18,195 bases of DNA, taken from JADJXV01 sp964527785 (GTDB lineage Bacteria > Bacteroidota > Ignavibacteria > Kapaibacteriales > UBA961). How positions within the stretch are numbered: the first letter of the stretch is position 1; the number at the start of each line of letters is the position of its first letter. The position numbers were made by a program, and so were the translations under genes. The notes beneath the pieces are model-generated. The model saw only the letters and a program-made list of their open reading frames with translations, searched no databases and was not told the origin of the DNA. Positions 7,860 to 15,292 of this stretch are shown here, one piece after another. The stretch spans positions 1 through 18,195 of the forward strand of contig CAZGNO010000074.1 of assembly GCA_964527785.1 (NCBI GenBank). Reading direction: 5' to 3'.

Positions 7860-7890
7860 TTTGAAAGAATATTAAAAAGAATTATGTTTG
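7860..7890 (+). promoter_or_regulatory. Bacteroidota-type promoter for the GNAT gene
   Basis: TTTG at 7860-7863 is followed, after exactly 19 bp, by TATGTTTG at 7883-7890, a full match to the Bacteroidota -33/-7 pattern TTTG-N19-TAnnTTTG. The inferred transcription start is about 53 nt upstream of the ATG at 7950. It is the best promoter-like site in the window. Confidence 0.6.
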
Positions 7891-7949
7891 ATTATATCCG
7901 TTTCAACATTCAGTGACACAGCTTCAAAAAATAAAGTGAGTATCATACT

Positions 7950-8573
7950 ATGAGCATTGCACAAACATACAAAATAGAAACAGAACGGCTTATCATTCGC
8001 TGCTACGAACCCGCTGATGCCAAGATGCTTCTGGATGCAATAACTATAAGTGTAGAACATTTATTGCCGTGGATGCCTTGGGCAAAAGACGAGCCGGCAC
8101 CTATTGAAGATGTTATTAACCGGTTGCGCTATTTTAGAGGGCAATTTGATCTTGGCAATGACTATATTTACGGAATATTCAATAAATCAGAGGATGAACT
8201 TATCGGTGGAACCGGGTTACATACAAGAATTGGCAAGGGTGCTGCTGAAATAGGTTATTGGATTAGTGCAAAACACATTAATAACGGTTATGCAACAGAG
8301 ACTGTTCGGGCTTTGACAAAAGTCGGCTTTGAAATTGAACAGCATTCGCGCATAGAAATTCATTGCGCACCCGATAACATTCGCAGTATGGTTATTCCCC
8401 AAAAACTCGGATATGTTCACGAAGCAACACTGAAGAAAAGAACTGTTGATACCGACGGCAATCCAAGAGACACAATGATATGGACAATGTTTGCGGACGG
8501 GTATGAGAATAGTTCTATGAAAGCCACAACCATAAAGGCATTTGATATCATCGGTCGGAAAATTACTCTATAA
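7950..8573 (+). CDS. GNAT-family N-acetyltransferase (RimJ/RimL type)
   Basis: A 207-residue cytosolic acetyltransferase of the GNAT fold, transferring acetyl from acetyl-CoA to an amine. Family signs are TERLIIRCYEPADA at 11-24, GIGYWIS-type strand residues at 100-106 (EIGYWIS), the acetyl-CoA-binding turn N112-G-Y-A-T-E-T, and IEIHCAPDNIRSMVIPQKLGY at 135-155, which is the RimJ/RimL signature for the second half. The substrate may be a ribosomal protein N-terminus, an antibiotic or a small molecule; the sequence does not decide. It has its own promoter-like site upstream and lies 44 bp before the PPK2 gene, with which it may be co-transcribed. A modest AAGTGAG purine run precedes the start. 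Confidence 0.85.
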   Translation: MSIAQTYKIETERLIIRCYEPADAKMLLDAITISVEHLLPWMPWAKDEPAPIEDVINRLRYFRGQFDLGNDYIYGIFNKSEDELIGGTGLHTRIGKGAAEIGYWISAKHINNGYATETVRALTKVGFEIEQHSRIEIHCAPDNIRSMVIPQKLGYVHEATLKKRTVDTDGNPRDTMIWTMFADGYENSSMKATTIKAFDIIGRKITL

Positions 8574-8617
8574 TTCATGGATTACAACACATATTTTTCC
8601 ATACAATCAAAAACAAT

Positions 8618-9370
8618 ATGCCAAAAATCAATTTAAACAGCATTGATACCCGCGCACCCAAAAAGTACGATAAAGAAGAAACGAAAAAGGAGCTTTTAAA
8701 GCTCAAAATCAAGCTGGAAGAATTGCAAAATCTGCTCTATGCCGAAGGTAAACACTCCCTGCTTGTTGTAATTCAGGGAATGGACGGCTCTGGCAAAGAC
8801 GGTGCAATAAAAAATGTTTTCGACGCAGTGAACCCTCTCGGTTGTCGTGTTATTCCGTTTAAAAAGCCGACAGATGTCGAAATGAAACACGACTTCCTGT
8901 GGCGAATCCACAAGCACGTCCCTGAAAAAGGAATGATAACGGTTTTTAACCGTTCACACTATGAGGATGTGGTTGTTCAACGTGTGCATCATTGGGTGGA
9001 CGACAAGGTAATCAAGCAACGGTATAACCATATCAATAATTTTGAAAAATTACTTACTGAAAATTCTACAACAATTCTCAAATTCTATCTCCATGTCTCC
9101 AAAGAAGAACAATTGATACGGCTTCAAGAACGAATGAGCAACCCAGCCAAAATGTGGAAATACAATGAAAATGACATCGTAGAACGCGGATATTGGGACG
9201 ACTATATGAAAGCATACGAAGATGCCTTCGAGCACTGTTCGCTGTCTTCAGAATGGCATATTGTTCCCGCCGACCAAAACTGGTACAAAGAATACCTGAT
9301 TGCAAAAACGGTTATTGAGACTCTGGAAAATTTCAAGATGGGTTTTCCGGGACTTAAAGCCGTCGGGTAA
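8618..9370 (+). CDS. Polyphosphate kinase 2 family nucleotide phosphotransferase
   Basis: A 250-residue PPK2-family enzyme that moves phosphate between polyphosphate and nucleotides in the cytosol. It has the Walker A motif G54-MDGSGKDG62, a Walker B-like FNRSHYEDV at 110-118, and a lid region RLQERMSNPAKMWK at 168-181 followed by DIVERGYWDDY. The single-domain length and the FNRSHYEDV plus HDFLWR context resemble class III enzymes acting on AMP and ADP, but class cannot be fixed by eye. It starts 44 bp after the GNAT gene and has no ppk1, ppx or phosphate genes beside it. Family assignment is strong; substrate preference is inferred. Confidence 0.88.
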   Translation: MPKINLNSIDTRAPKKYDKEETKKELLKLKIKLEELQNLLYAEGKHSLLVVIQGMDGSGKDGAIKNVFDAVNPLGCRVIPFKKPTDVEMKHDFLWRIHKHVPEKGMITVFNRSHYEDVVVQRVHHWVDDKVIKQRYNHINNFEKLLTENSTTILKFYLHVSKEEQLIRLQERMSNPAKMWKYNENDIVERGYWDDYMKAYEDAFEHCSLSSEWHIVPADQNWYKEYLIAKTVIETLENFKMGFPGLKAVG

Positions 9371-9467
9371 TCAGGTTGATTAAATTTTCGACATTGCTAT
9401 TAAGCTGTACTTTCCGTGTAATGTCATGACGGAACTGTATCGCAGTCGAAAAGTTACGCTTATTTCG

Positions 9468-9475
9468 TATTTTTG
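9468..9475 (+). promoter_or_regulatory. Possible -7 promoter box for the M50 protease gene
   Basis: TATTTTTG fits TAnnTTTG, and the inferred transcription start would fall about 39 nt before ATG 9521. No convincing TTG stands at the expected distance upstream, so this is tentative. It argues for the 9521 start, because an alternative ATG at 9473 would lie inside the box. Confidence 0.3.
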
Positions 9476-9520
9476 CAGAACATTCTCTTCCACATAAGCA
9501 CAACTACGCATTTATTCTCT

Positions 9521-10654
9521 ATGGATTCAAGCTACTATACATCTCCCGAAGAACTTAACCCGCCGCTTCCACGACGCTCTTATCTGAAACTCTACGGTAT
9601 TCCTCTGCTTTTGTTTATTGTTACCCTTATCACTACAACCATTGCCGGTACGACCTGGGCAGGTAAAGATTATTTTGAAATTACAAATTGGCACTATGGC
9701 ATTACCTATTCACTTTTGCTGATGGCATTTCTCTCCGCGCATGAGTTCGGACATTATTTTGCCTCTAAATATCATAAGGTAGATGCAACACTGCCCTATT
9801 TTTTACCGATGCCGTTTATATTCCTATCGCCTTTCGGTACTTTCGGGGCATTTATCAAAACCAATGAGCCAATTCCAAACAGGAAAGCATTGTTTGATAT
9901 TGGGGTTGCAGGACCTATCGCGGGATTTGTAGTGTGTTTGATTATTCTCATTATTGGAATGACAAATCTCCCGCCGAGGGATTACCTGTATTCAATTCAC
10001 CCTGAATATATGGTGAATGGTGGTGATGTTGCTCGTCACGGCTTGTATTTCGGCACAACTCTTCTTTATGAGTTTTTCGCAGCAATTTTCGTTAGCCCCG
10101 GTGAATTTCTACCTCCTATGAATGAAATTTACCATTATCCGTTTTTATGTGTCGGTTGGTTCGGAATGTTTGTAACTGCACTTAATATGCTTCCGATAGG
10201 TCAATTGGACGGTGGTCATGTTATTTTTTCGATGTTCGGTAAGAGCCAGCGTATTATTTCGAGGGTGTTTTGGTGGATATTGCTTGTGATTGGCATGGGG
10301 TCAATCGTAGGTTTGGCTTTGGAATTTGTCGAACAGCAAATTTACAATTTTGCACCAACAAGCAGTATATTAGATACCTTTGCATGGCTTAAAACGCACG
10401 GAGCATGGTATTTTGACGGATGGAACGGCTGGCTGTTTTGGGTTGTAATCACCCGTTTTATTATGAAACTCAACCATCCGCCTGTACGAAATATGGAGCC
10501 AATCGGGCGTAATCGAATGGTAGTAGGATATATTTCAATTGTAATATTTATTGTCAGTTTTTCATTTCAAGGAATTTTTATTATTCCACAGAATAAACAC
10601 AACGATAATAATGGCGTTATGAAACTTATCCGTCGTTCGATTCCTATGGATTGA
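9521..10654 (+). CDS. Site-2-protease-like M50 membrane metalloprotease
   Basis: A 377-residue integral membrane zinc protease. I chose ATG 9521 (MDSSYYTSPEEL) over an in-frame ATG 16 codons earlier, because the extra segment overlaps a promoter-like box and looks untranslated. Membrane segments begin at about residue 25. The zinc-binding HEFGH is at 74-78 (AHEFGHYFASK), the FDIGVAGPIAGF block at 125-136, and the third zinc ligand motif NMLPIGQLDGGHV at 222-234 with Asp230. About six hydrophobic segments are visible. Homologues cut transmembrane substrates such as anti-sigma factors, or act in lipid or envelope control. No PDZ domain is obvious. No anti-sigma or sigma gene is nearby, so the target is unknown. 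Confidence 0.87.
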   Translation: MDSSYYTSPEELNPPLPRRSYLKLYGIPLLLFIVTLITTTIAGTTWAGKDYFEITNWHYGITYSLLLMAFLSAHEFGHYFASKYHKVDATLPYFLPMPFIFLSPFGTFGAFIKTNEPIPNRKALFDIGVAGPIAGFVVCLIILIIGMTNLPPRDYLYSIHPEYMVNGGDVARHGLYFGTTLLYEFFAAIFVSPGEFLPPMNEIYHYPFLCVGWFGMFVTALNMLPIGQLDGGHVIFSMFGKSQRIISRVFWWILLVIGMGSIVGLALEFVEQQIYNFAPTSSILDTFAWLKTHGAWYFDGWNGWLFWVVITRFIMKLNHPPVRNMEPIGRNRMVVGYISIVIFIVSFSFQGIFIIPQNKHNDNNGVMKLIRRSIPMD

Positions 10655-10657
10655 AAA

Positions 10658-10798
10658 AACACGGAAATAGTTACGTACATTCTTCCATATTTACACCCCA
10701 CATTACGCCTCATGGTTGAAAAACAGTGAGTTATAGTAAATACAACACTTACATTTCAAAAACATAATCACCGTACTTCGATAAATATTCCCTCCTGT
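10658..10798. repeat. Diverged direct repeat copy A, with a decayed receptor-tail remnant
   Basis: This 141-bp stretch aligns along its length with 11566-11703, in the same orientation. Shared blocks are AACACGGAAAT, CATTCTT, GTTGAAA, GTAAATACA, TTTCAAAAA and AATATTCC. In copy B the last 40 bp encode the final residues of the TonB receptor (GRNIFLSAAIVF). Here the reverse complement reads GGNIYRSTVIMF and then frameshifts past the expected stop. This suggests the remnant of a second receptor gene 3' end plus its downstream sequence. The rest of 10655-10917 is A+T-rich leader for the next gene. Confidence 0.5.
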
Positions 10799-10917
10799 CG
10801 AAACCACTTCTATTTACGACAGATAATTCTTAATTTTTAAATTTTATCTTGGAATTTAATTTAATTAAAGTTAGTTTGATTTTGTAGTTAAATCATTTAC
10901 AATTTTCACGGATTTTT

Positions 10918-11481
10918 ATGAAAAAATATATTGGTCTTCTTGTCGTTTTCATGATAACGACCGTTTTCACTGCGTCAGCAAAAGAAGGTAGTGCAAGTCT
11001 ATCAGTTCAAGCGTGTATAGCAGTCCCAACAGGTGATTTTGGTGATGCTTTCGGAACCGGTTTTGGAGGCGGTGTGACACTGCTGTATGAGTTCAGAAAG
11101 TCAATATGGCTTACAGGTCATTTTGCATATACTACGTATGGTCCGAAGGAAAAGCTGCCGGAAGGAGTAAGCGCAAGATTTAATATCATTCCTTTAAATG
11201 TAGGAATACGTTTCGGACTAAGTGAGAAGAAAACAATTCCGTATATCGGTGGCGATATTGGTGTATTTTTTGAAAGTGGTTATGTAAAAGGTGAGGTTCT
11301 TGGGCAAAAGATTGATGTACGTTCTAGTACATCTGATTTTGGTATTGCACCAATGTTTGGGCTTATCATTCCAGTCGGTTCTGTATCACTAGATTTAAAC
11401 GCAAAATATAACGTTATTTTCTCTGAAGATGTCTCAACGACCTATCTTGCTGTAAATTTAGGGTTAAACTTTGTACTTTGA
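10918..11481 (+). CDS. Small outer-membrane beta-barrel protein
   Basis: A 187-residue exported protein of unknown role. Residues 1-21 are a clear signal peptide with an ASA cleavage site (TASA before KEGS). The rest alternates polar and hydrophobic residues in strands with glycine-rich turns (GDFGDAFGTGFGGGVTLLYEF, IPLNVGIRFGL, IPYIGGDIGVFF, VSLDLNAKYNVIF). It ends in LGLNFVL, typical of an 8-strand OmpA/OmpX-like outer-membrane barrel. No peptidoglycan-binding domain follows. It stands alone on the plus strand, converges on the TonB receptor gene, and is bracketed by the two copies of a diverged direct repeat. Confidence 0.78.
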   Translation: MKKYIGLLVVFMITTVFTASAKEGSASLSVQACIAVPTGDFGDAFGTGFGGGVTLLYEFRKSIWLTGHFAYTTYGPKEKLPEGVSARFNIIPLNVGIRFGLSEKKTIPYIGGDIGVFFESGYVKGEVLGQKIDVRSSTSDFGIAPMFGLIIPVGSVSLDLNAKYNVIFSEDVSTTYLAVNLGLNFVL

Positions 11482-11506
11482 TGTTTTTTGTTGTAAATAC
11501 TTATGA

Positions 11507-11543
11507 ACAAAGCCATGTTTCTACTTGAGAAGCATGGCTTTGT
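11507..11543. terminator. Hairpin between convergent genes, probable bidirectional terminator
   Basis: An 11-bp perfect stem (ACAAAGCCATG at 11507-11517 with CATGGCTTTGT at 11533-11543) encloses a 15-nt loop, 25 bp after the stop of the barrel gene. It lies between two convergent genes, where a terminator is expected. Neither side has a long T run, so termination may be weak or factor-assisted. Confidence 0.55.
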
Positions 11544-11565
11544 AAATGAAAGGGCTTCCAAAACA

Positions 11566-11703
11566 AACACGGAAATGGTTAAAACCATTCTTTCGTAGTA
11601 CAATCCCCATAGCCACAGTTGAAACCGTGGGCTATGAGGGTAAATACATCCTCCCATCCGTTTCAAAAAACAATCGCAGCACTAAGAAAAATATTCCTCC
11701 CTG
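11566..11703. repeat. Diverged direct repeat copy B, overlapping the receptor 3' end
   Basis: This is the counterpart of 10658-10798. It carries a short hairpin AATGGTT-AA-AACCATT (11574-11589) and a larger stem from CATAGCC (11608-11614) with GGCTATG (11630-11636) around ACAGTTGAAACCGTG. Its last part, from 11663, is the coding end of the TonB receptor. The palindrome resembles G/C-rich repeats of the CCACGGTTGAAACCGTGG kind that recur in many bacterial genomes. Confidence 0.5.
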
Positions 11704-13714
11704 CAACGGGAAGATTCCTCACGCTCGAATAATCCCAATAATATTTATCTAAAATATTATCTATTCCCCCGCTTATCACAATACCTGCACCTATCGGAAT
11801 TCTACCTCTTATATCAAACACAGCAAAACCGGGCGTTTCATCTTCTGTCGAAATAGTTCTGGAAATATTACGTTGTCGTGCAGCTATTCTACAGCCAAAT
11901 TCAGCCCATATTTCATTGTGTTCCCAATGGATATTTGTCGTCATTTCCATAGGCGGCATCCACGGAAGTGATTCGCTCAGTTGAATAGCACGTCCTGATT
12001 GCAAGCGATAGGTTGCCCTAATATTCCACTCATCCGAGAATTTCAATGAGCAGTCGGCTTCCATTCCCACAATGGAAGCTGCACCGATACTTTCATACCG
12101 CCTGAATGCTTGCGGGAATTGGGTGTTGTTGGGGTCGGGTTTGATTATCGTCCGCCCTGCAATATAATTTTCGATATAATTAACAAAAGTGTTTGCTTTC
12201 AATTGAATATCATCTGTTCGATACTGAACACCAAATTCACCCTGCCAGCCGCGTTCCGGCTCGAGGTCGGGATTGCCCATATAGATAGCATTATCGAGCG
12301 GATTATACAAATAGAAACCGTAGTTCTCAATGTGAGTAGGCAACCGTGAAGCCCTAGCAACAGAGAGCCGCACTGTAGTATTTGCTTCAGCAGTGTATTC
12401 GATTGCTGAATTAATACCTGCGGCACTATAATTCCGTGTTAGATTATCCGAATTCCAAAAAGCGGCAAATGCATTCTTGCCTTCAGTGTCCGTAAGTGAA
12501 CGTCGTGAATAATCCATTCTGGCTGCAATTCGATACCTGAAATCGGATGAAACCGGTTCGTAATTCCAATCGGCAGCAAGAGCAGTGTTTAGGTTATCCA
12601 CTCCAGCAAGATTAACAAGATGCATCTTTGCTCCGCCCGATACAGGCAACATTGTCATATCTGCAAACGCAGACAAGTGAAAAATATCCACTGTCAGTTT
12701 CAGCGTTTGATTATTTGCTGCAAGTATTGCATCGGCAATCAATCCTGCAGTTTGGGTGGTGCCGTCCATCGGCATATACATTCCGGACATGATTTCCCTT
12801 TTTTCTATTTCCGTTTTACTCCGCGAATAATCATCCATCAGATGATCTACTGTATTCCAATAGAGCTTCGCAGTTGCAAGCGGTATCAGCTTGGATATTT
12901 CCCGTACCTTATAATCAACACTCATGATATTCGACTGCGTCTTGGCTGCGTCCATAATAAGAGCCGGATAGCCGATATTGCGTGCATCATCACGAATATA
13001 GGACAGTGAAATATCCTGTTCAGATGTTAACTTATGCAATATATCAATCTTATAGTTTTCTTTTTGAAAGCCGGAATTTGCAATGAGCATACTATTACCT
13101 GCCGAATAATCCCCCGACCTTTTCACTGAAAATGAACCGCGAACAGCAGTATTATCCATTGCGTAATTCATATTTGCGCGCACGCGTGCAAGCTGCGAAT
13201 TATTCCCAAAGCCAAGTTCGCCACTACCCGAAAATCTTTCTGCAAAATTCGGCTTGACTGTAACAAGGTTGAGTGTCCCGCCCTGAGTTTGTGCAGCCGA
13301 TACATCGCCATACCCCGTGCTTACTTCAAGCTGGTGGAGGTTTTCCGGCTCTACATAGGCAGTAATAGGATCCATTCTGTCCACACACGCCGAGTGCATT
13401 TTCATGCCGTCAATAGTGATTGCGATTTGCCCTCCGCTCATTCCGCGTAAAGTCGGCTCTAGTGCAAAATTTCCTCTCCGTATTAATGATATACACGGCT
13501 CGGCTTTGAGAGCAGATTCAATAGTTGTGCAATGATGTGCTTGTGTTGCAGTTGCAGTGCGGTCAGCTTCCACTACTATTTCTTGCTTGACTATATATGA
13601 TTTTTTTGCCGCCTTTGTAGAATCGGCAGCAACGAGTACTTTTTTTGGAGGGGATTGGGCAATCCCCTCACAAAAAAAGAATCCGCAGAGAATCAAGGGA
13701 GCTATTGTTTTCAT
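11663..13714 (-). CDS. TonB-dependent outer-membrane receptor, OprC/NosA-like, predicted copper uptake
   Basis: A 683-residue receptor. ATG 13714 is chosen because it gives a signal peptide at once (KTIAPLILCGFFFCEGIAQ) and overlaps the upstream stop as ATGA. The plug is at about 42-155 (IVVEADR, TLRGMSGGQIAITIDGMKM, VSTGYGDVSAAQTQGGTLNL). The 22-strand barrel region follows, ending in GRNIFLSAAIVF with the terminal aromatic. C110-V-D-R-M114 in the plug and H291-L-M293 in the barrel match the CxxxM and HxM copper ligands described for OprC, with almost the same spacing between them. It is translationally coupled to a Met-rich lipoprotein and lies downstream of nosDFY, which fits copper import for nitrous-oxide reductase or other cuproenzymes. 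Substrate is inferred from motif and context. Confidence 0.88.
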   Translation of the reverse strand: MKTIAPLILCGFFFCEGIAQSPPKKVLVAADSTKAAKKSYIVKQEIVVEADRTATATQAHHCTTIESALKAEPCISLIRRGNFALEPTLRGMSGGQIAITIDGMKMHSACVDRMDPITAYVEPENLHQLEVSTGYGDVSAAQTQGGTLNLVTVKPNFAERFSGSGELGFGNNSQLARVRANMNYAMDNTAVRGSFSVKRSGDYSAGNSMLIANSGFQKENYKIDILHKLTSEQDISLSYIRDDARNIGYPALIMDAAKTQSNIMSVDYKVREISKLIPLATAKLYWNTVDHLMDDYSRSKTEIEKREIMSGMYMPMDGTTQTAGLIADAILAANNQTLKLTVDIFHLSAFADMTMLPVSGGAKMHLVNLAGVDNLNTALAADWNYEPVSSDFRYRIAARMDYSRRSLTDTEGKNAFAAFWNSDNLTRNYSAAGINSAIEYTAEANTTVRLSVARASRLPTHIENYGFYLYNPLDNAIYMGNPDLEPERGWQGEFGVQYRTDDIQLKANTFVNYIENYIAGRTIIKPDPNNTQFPQAFRRYESIGAASIVGMEADCSLKFSDEWNIRATYRLQSGRAIQLSESLPWMPPMEMTTNIHWEHNEIWAEFGCRIAARQRNISRTISTEDETPGFAVFDIRGRIPIGAGIVISGGIDNILDKYYWDYSSVRNLPVAGRNIFLSAAIVF

Positions 13715-14511
13715 AACGTAATCCAAAAGAATGGTTGCCCCAGTTCTGTTCCGTTGCGATTGAGAACAAGCGTAATTTTCCATTCGCCTGTCATAATAAA
13801 ATTTACTTTTCCGGTGTAATGTCCTTTCCCGATTGAAACAGGATTTACATTATTCGGCGAACCGTGCCCCATGCTCGGCATTTCGGGGATTATTTCCATT
13901 GTCATATCATCAGCAGCAATATACCCATTGAGTGTATTCCTATAAACCACAAATTCAGCATTGTTCATTCCCACCACTGGTTTGGCAATCGGAAGCATTG
14001 CAGCAATCATCGAATTGCCGTCAGCATCCACAAATGACTGAGGAGCAAATCCCCCTTGCAACACCGAAACGGGTAATGAAACTATTCCGTCTTTATTACT
14101 GTTTTGGTTACGAAAGCCAACATTGATTGACCATTTGTAACTGCCGATACTTGCCATTGTAAAAACTGCTGCAATCGGAAAAAGGTCGCCTGTGATTTGT
14201 TCGGACGGCGTCTGTTCCGTTGGACAGGAGTGACTCATTGTTCCCATATCCATGAGAGGTGTACATTCTAGTCGGGCATCACGGATAACCGCTTGAGATG
14301 CCGAATCAAGTACACGGATATACAGTTGGTTATACCCTACCCGAAGAGTATCATCTGAGTAGAGTTCTATCTTTGTACCGGAAGAATACCCTTCGGAAAG
14401 TTTAATTTTCTGAACGGTTTCGGGGATAGTATTAACGATATTGTCATCTTTTCCGCATGAAGAAATGATAATTGCCAACGAGAATATTGAGAAGAGAATA
14501 CGATTTTTCAT
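13711..14511 (-). CDS. Lipoprotein with two YtkA-like domains, predicted copper chaperone
   Basis: A 266-residue lipoprotein with lipobox ISSC (Cys19). Two similar beta-sandwich units follow. The first (about 55-135) contains MDMGTMSHSC at 87-96 and later SIGSYKWSINV. The second (about 182-262) contains PEMPSMGHGSP at 209-219 and later MTGEWKITLVL. The pattern of a Met/His-rich loop, then a G-x-Y/F strand, then a G-x-[YW]-K-[WI] strand resembles YtkA/FixH-like domains. Candidate soft-metal ligands are M87, M89, M92, H94 and C96 in the first unit and M203, M205, M211, M214 and H216 in the second. Its stop overlaps the receptor start by ATGA, so the two are made together. A periplasmic copper relay between receptor and NosDFY is inferred. 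Confidence 0.8.
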   Translation of the reverse strand: MKNRILFSIFSLAIIISSCGKDDNIVNTIPETVQKIKLSEGYSSGTKIELYSDDTLRVGYNQLYIRVLDSASQAVIRDARLECTPLMDMGTMSHSCPTEQTPSEQITGDLFPIAAVFTMASIGSYKWSINVGFRNQNSNKDGIVSLPVSVLQGGFAPQSFVDADGNSMIAAMLPIAKPVVGMNNAEFVVYRNTLNGYIAADDMTMEIIPEMPSMGHGSPNNVNPVSIGKGHYTGKVNFIMTGEWKITLVLNRNGTELGQPFFWITL

Positions 14512-14904
14512 AATTATTTTTATAACTTATTGTATTTAGTCTAATTACGGAAATTCAAGGGTAAAAATATTTAGCATACTCCTCGAACATAATATTTCAA
14601 GCAAGTGAATACGAGACATGGATGTTCCTGTCCGCAGTAAACAGCTTGCGATAGTTATATAAAGTCTAGTAAATATTTACAATTATTGGAAGTAAATCTC
14701 TTGGCGGTCAAGGCAGGTGCTACACCTGCCTTTTCATTAAATGCCAAATAATACACGTAAGTGTAAATTCTGCAATAACTTTGAGAGTATAGTTTCGTAA
14801 AAAGGTATCTTAGCCGAAAGCAGGTGTAGCACCTGCCTTGACCTAAATGCTCCAAATTGTATATTATTATTAGACTCTATATAAGTACAAATAATATCTG
14901 GAGA
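14512..14904. other. Gene-free spacer inside the copper locus
   Basis: This 393-bp gap separates the CGKC gene from the lipoprotein gene on the same strand. It holds the 138-bp inverted-repeat element (14706-14843) and a 12-bp palindrome GTAAATATTTAC (14669-14680), whose core recurs at 4103-4114. I see no credible coding sequence and no full TAnnTTTG promoter match. It could contain a second promoter or a processing site. Confidence 0.5.
14706..14843. mobile_element. MITE-like element with perfect 24-bp terminal inverted repeats
   Basis: The left arm 14706-14729 and the right arm 14820-14843 are exact reverse complements over 24 bp. Each arm holds its own small hairpin (GCAGGTG-CTA-CACCTGC on the left). 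The interior contains TACAC-GTAA-GTGTA (14752-14765). There is no reading frame that could encode a transposase. It lies between two genes of one probable operon. The length and perfect ends suggest a recent insertion of a non-autonomous element or a REP pair (BIME-like). A target-site duplication is not evident. Confidence 0.65.
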
Positions 14905-15288
14905 TTATACTTCCGGCGGTTTGGACGGGTTAGTTACATATCCCAAGCAAAGCGGGGGTGCATTGCGAGAGAAAAGTGTGATTACAGTATTGTTGGTTAC
15001 CGACGGTTCATCATCAATAATCGAACAAAGATGGAATAGTTCGAGAAATTGACGGTCTTTGGAAGATTGTCGGGGGTTTGAAGAATTTTCGGTGTCATTG
15101 GCTGCAGCAATTTGTTTTTTAACATGACATTTGCCGCAGCAGTTCAGTTCGGGCTTGGCTTTGTTTACGCAGAGTTCGGCGACAATATACCTGTAATTGA
15201 GCGCATACTCCATCAGAGGCAGAGCTACACGACACGAAGTGAGCGTGTAGAAAGCGAGCAAAAAAAGTATAAGTGTGTTCTTTATCAT
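14905..15288 (-). CDS. Small CGKC cysteine protein of the copper locus
   Basis: A 127-residue protein with no named function that I can give. An N-terminal hydrophobic segment (residues 4-18) is followed by a possible lipobox LTSC (Cys19), so it is exported, as a membrane-anchored protein or lipoprotein. The core is E38-L-C40-VNKAKPELN-C50-C51-G-K-C54-H55, recalling a family of small Bacteroidota proteins with an LCVNK-x-KPELxCxGKCxLxK core (from memory). Further Cys and His (H86, C88, C114) and a proline-rich tail (PSKPPEV) follow. Four clustered cysteines and a histidine suggest metal binding or redox activity. It starts 4 bp after nosY, so it is surely in the same transcript. A copper-handling role is inferred from context. 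Confidence 0.75.
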   Translation of the reverse strand: MIKNTLILFLLAFYTLTSCRVALPLMEYALNYRYIVAELCVNKAKPELNCCGKCHVKKQIAAANDTENSSNPRQSSKDRQFLELFHLCSIIDDEPSVTNNTVITLFSRNAPPLCLGYVTNPSKPPEV

Positions 15289-15292
15289 CCTA

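Noticed and set aside
8517..8573. The GNAT C-terminus (KAFDIIGRKITL) resembles the DxxGR motif of a T9SS sorting tail.
   Set aside because: The acetyltransferase is cytosolic with no signal peptide, the segment is far shorter than a sorting domain, and similar AFD-x-x-GR endings occur in RimJ/RimL-type GNAT proteins as I recall.
9473..9520. Earlier ATG for the M50 protease.
   Set aside because: It overlaps a TATTTTTG promoter-like box and adds a segment unlike the start of family members.
13715..13783. Upstream ATG that would lengthen the TonB receptor by 23 residues.
   Set aside because: The signal peptide begins at ATG 13714, which makes an ATGA overlap with the preceding gene, a typical coupled start.
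14655..14855. Short open frame across the 138-bp inverted-repeat element.
   Set aside because: It is composed of the repeat arms and spacer and shows no protein-like features.
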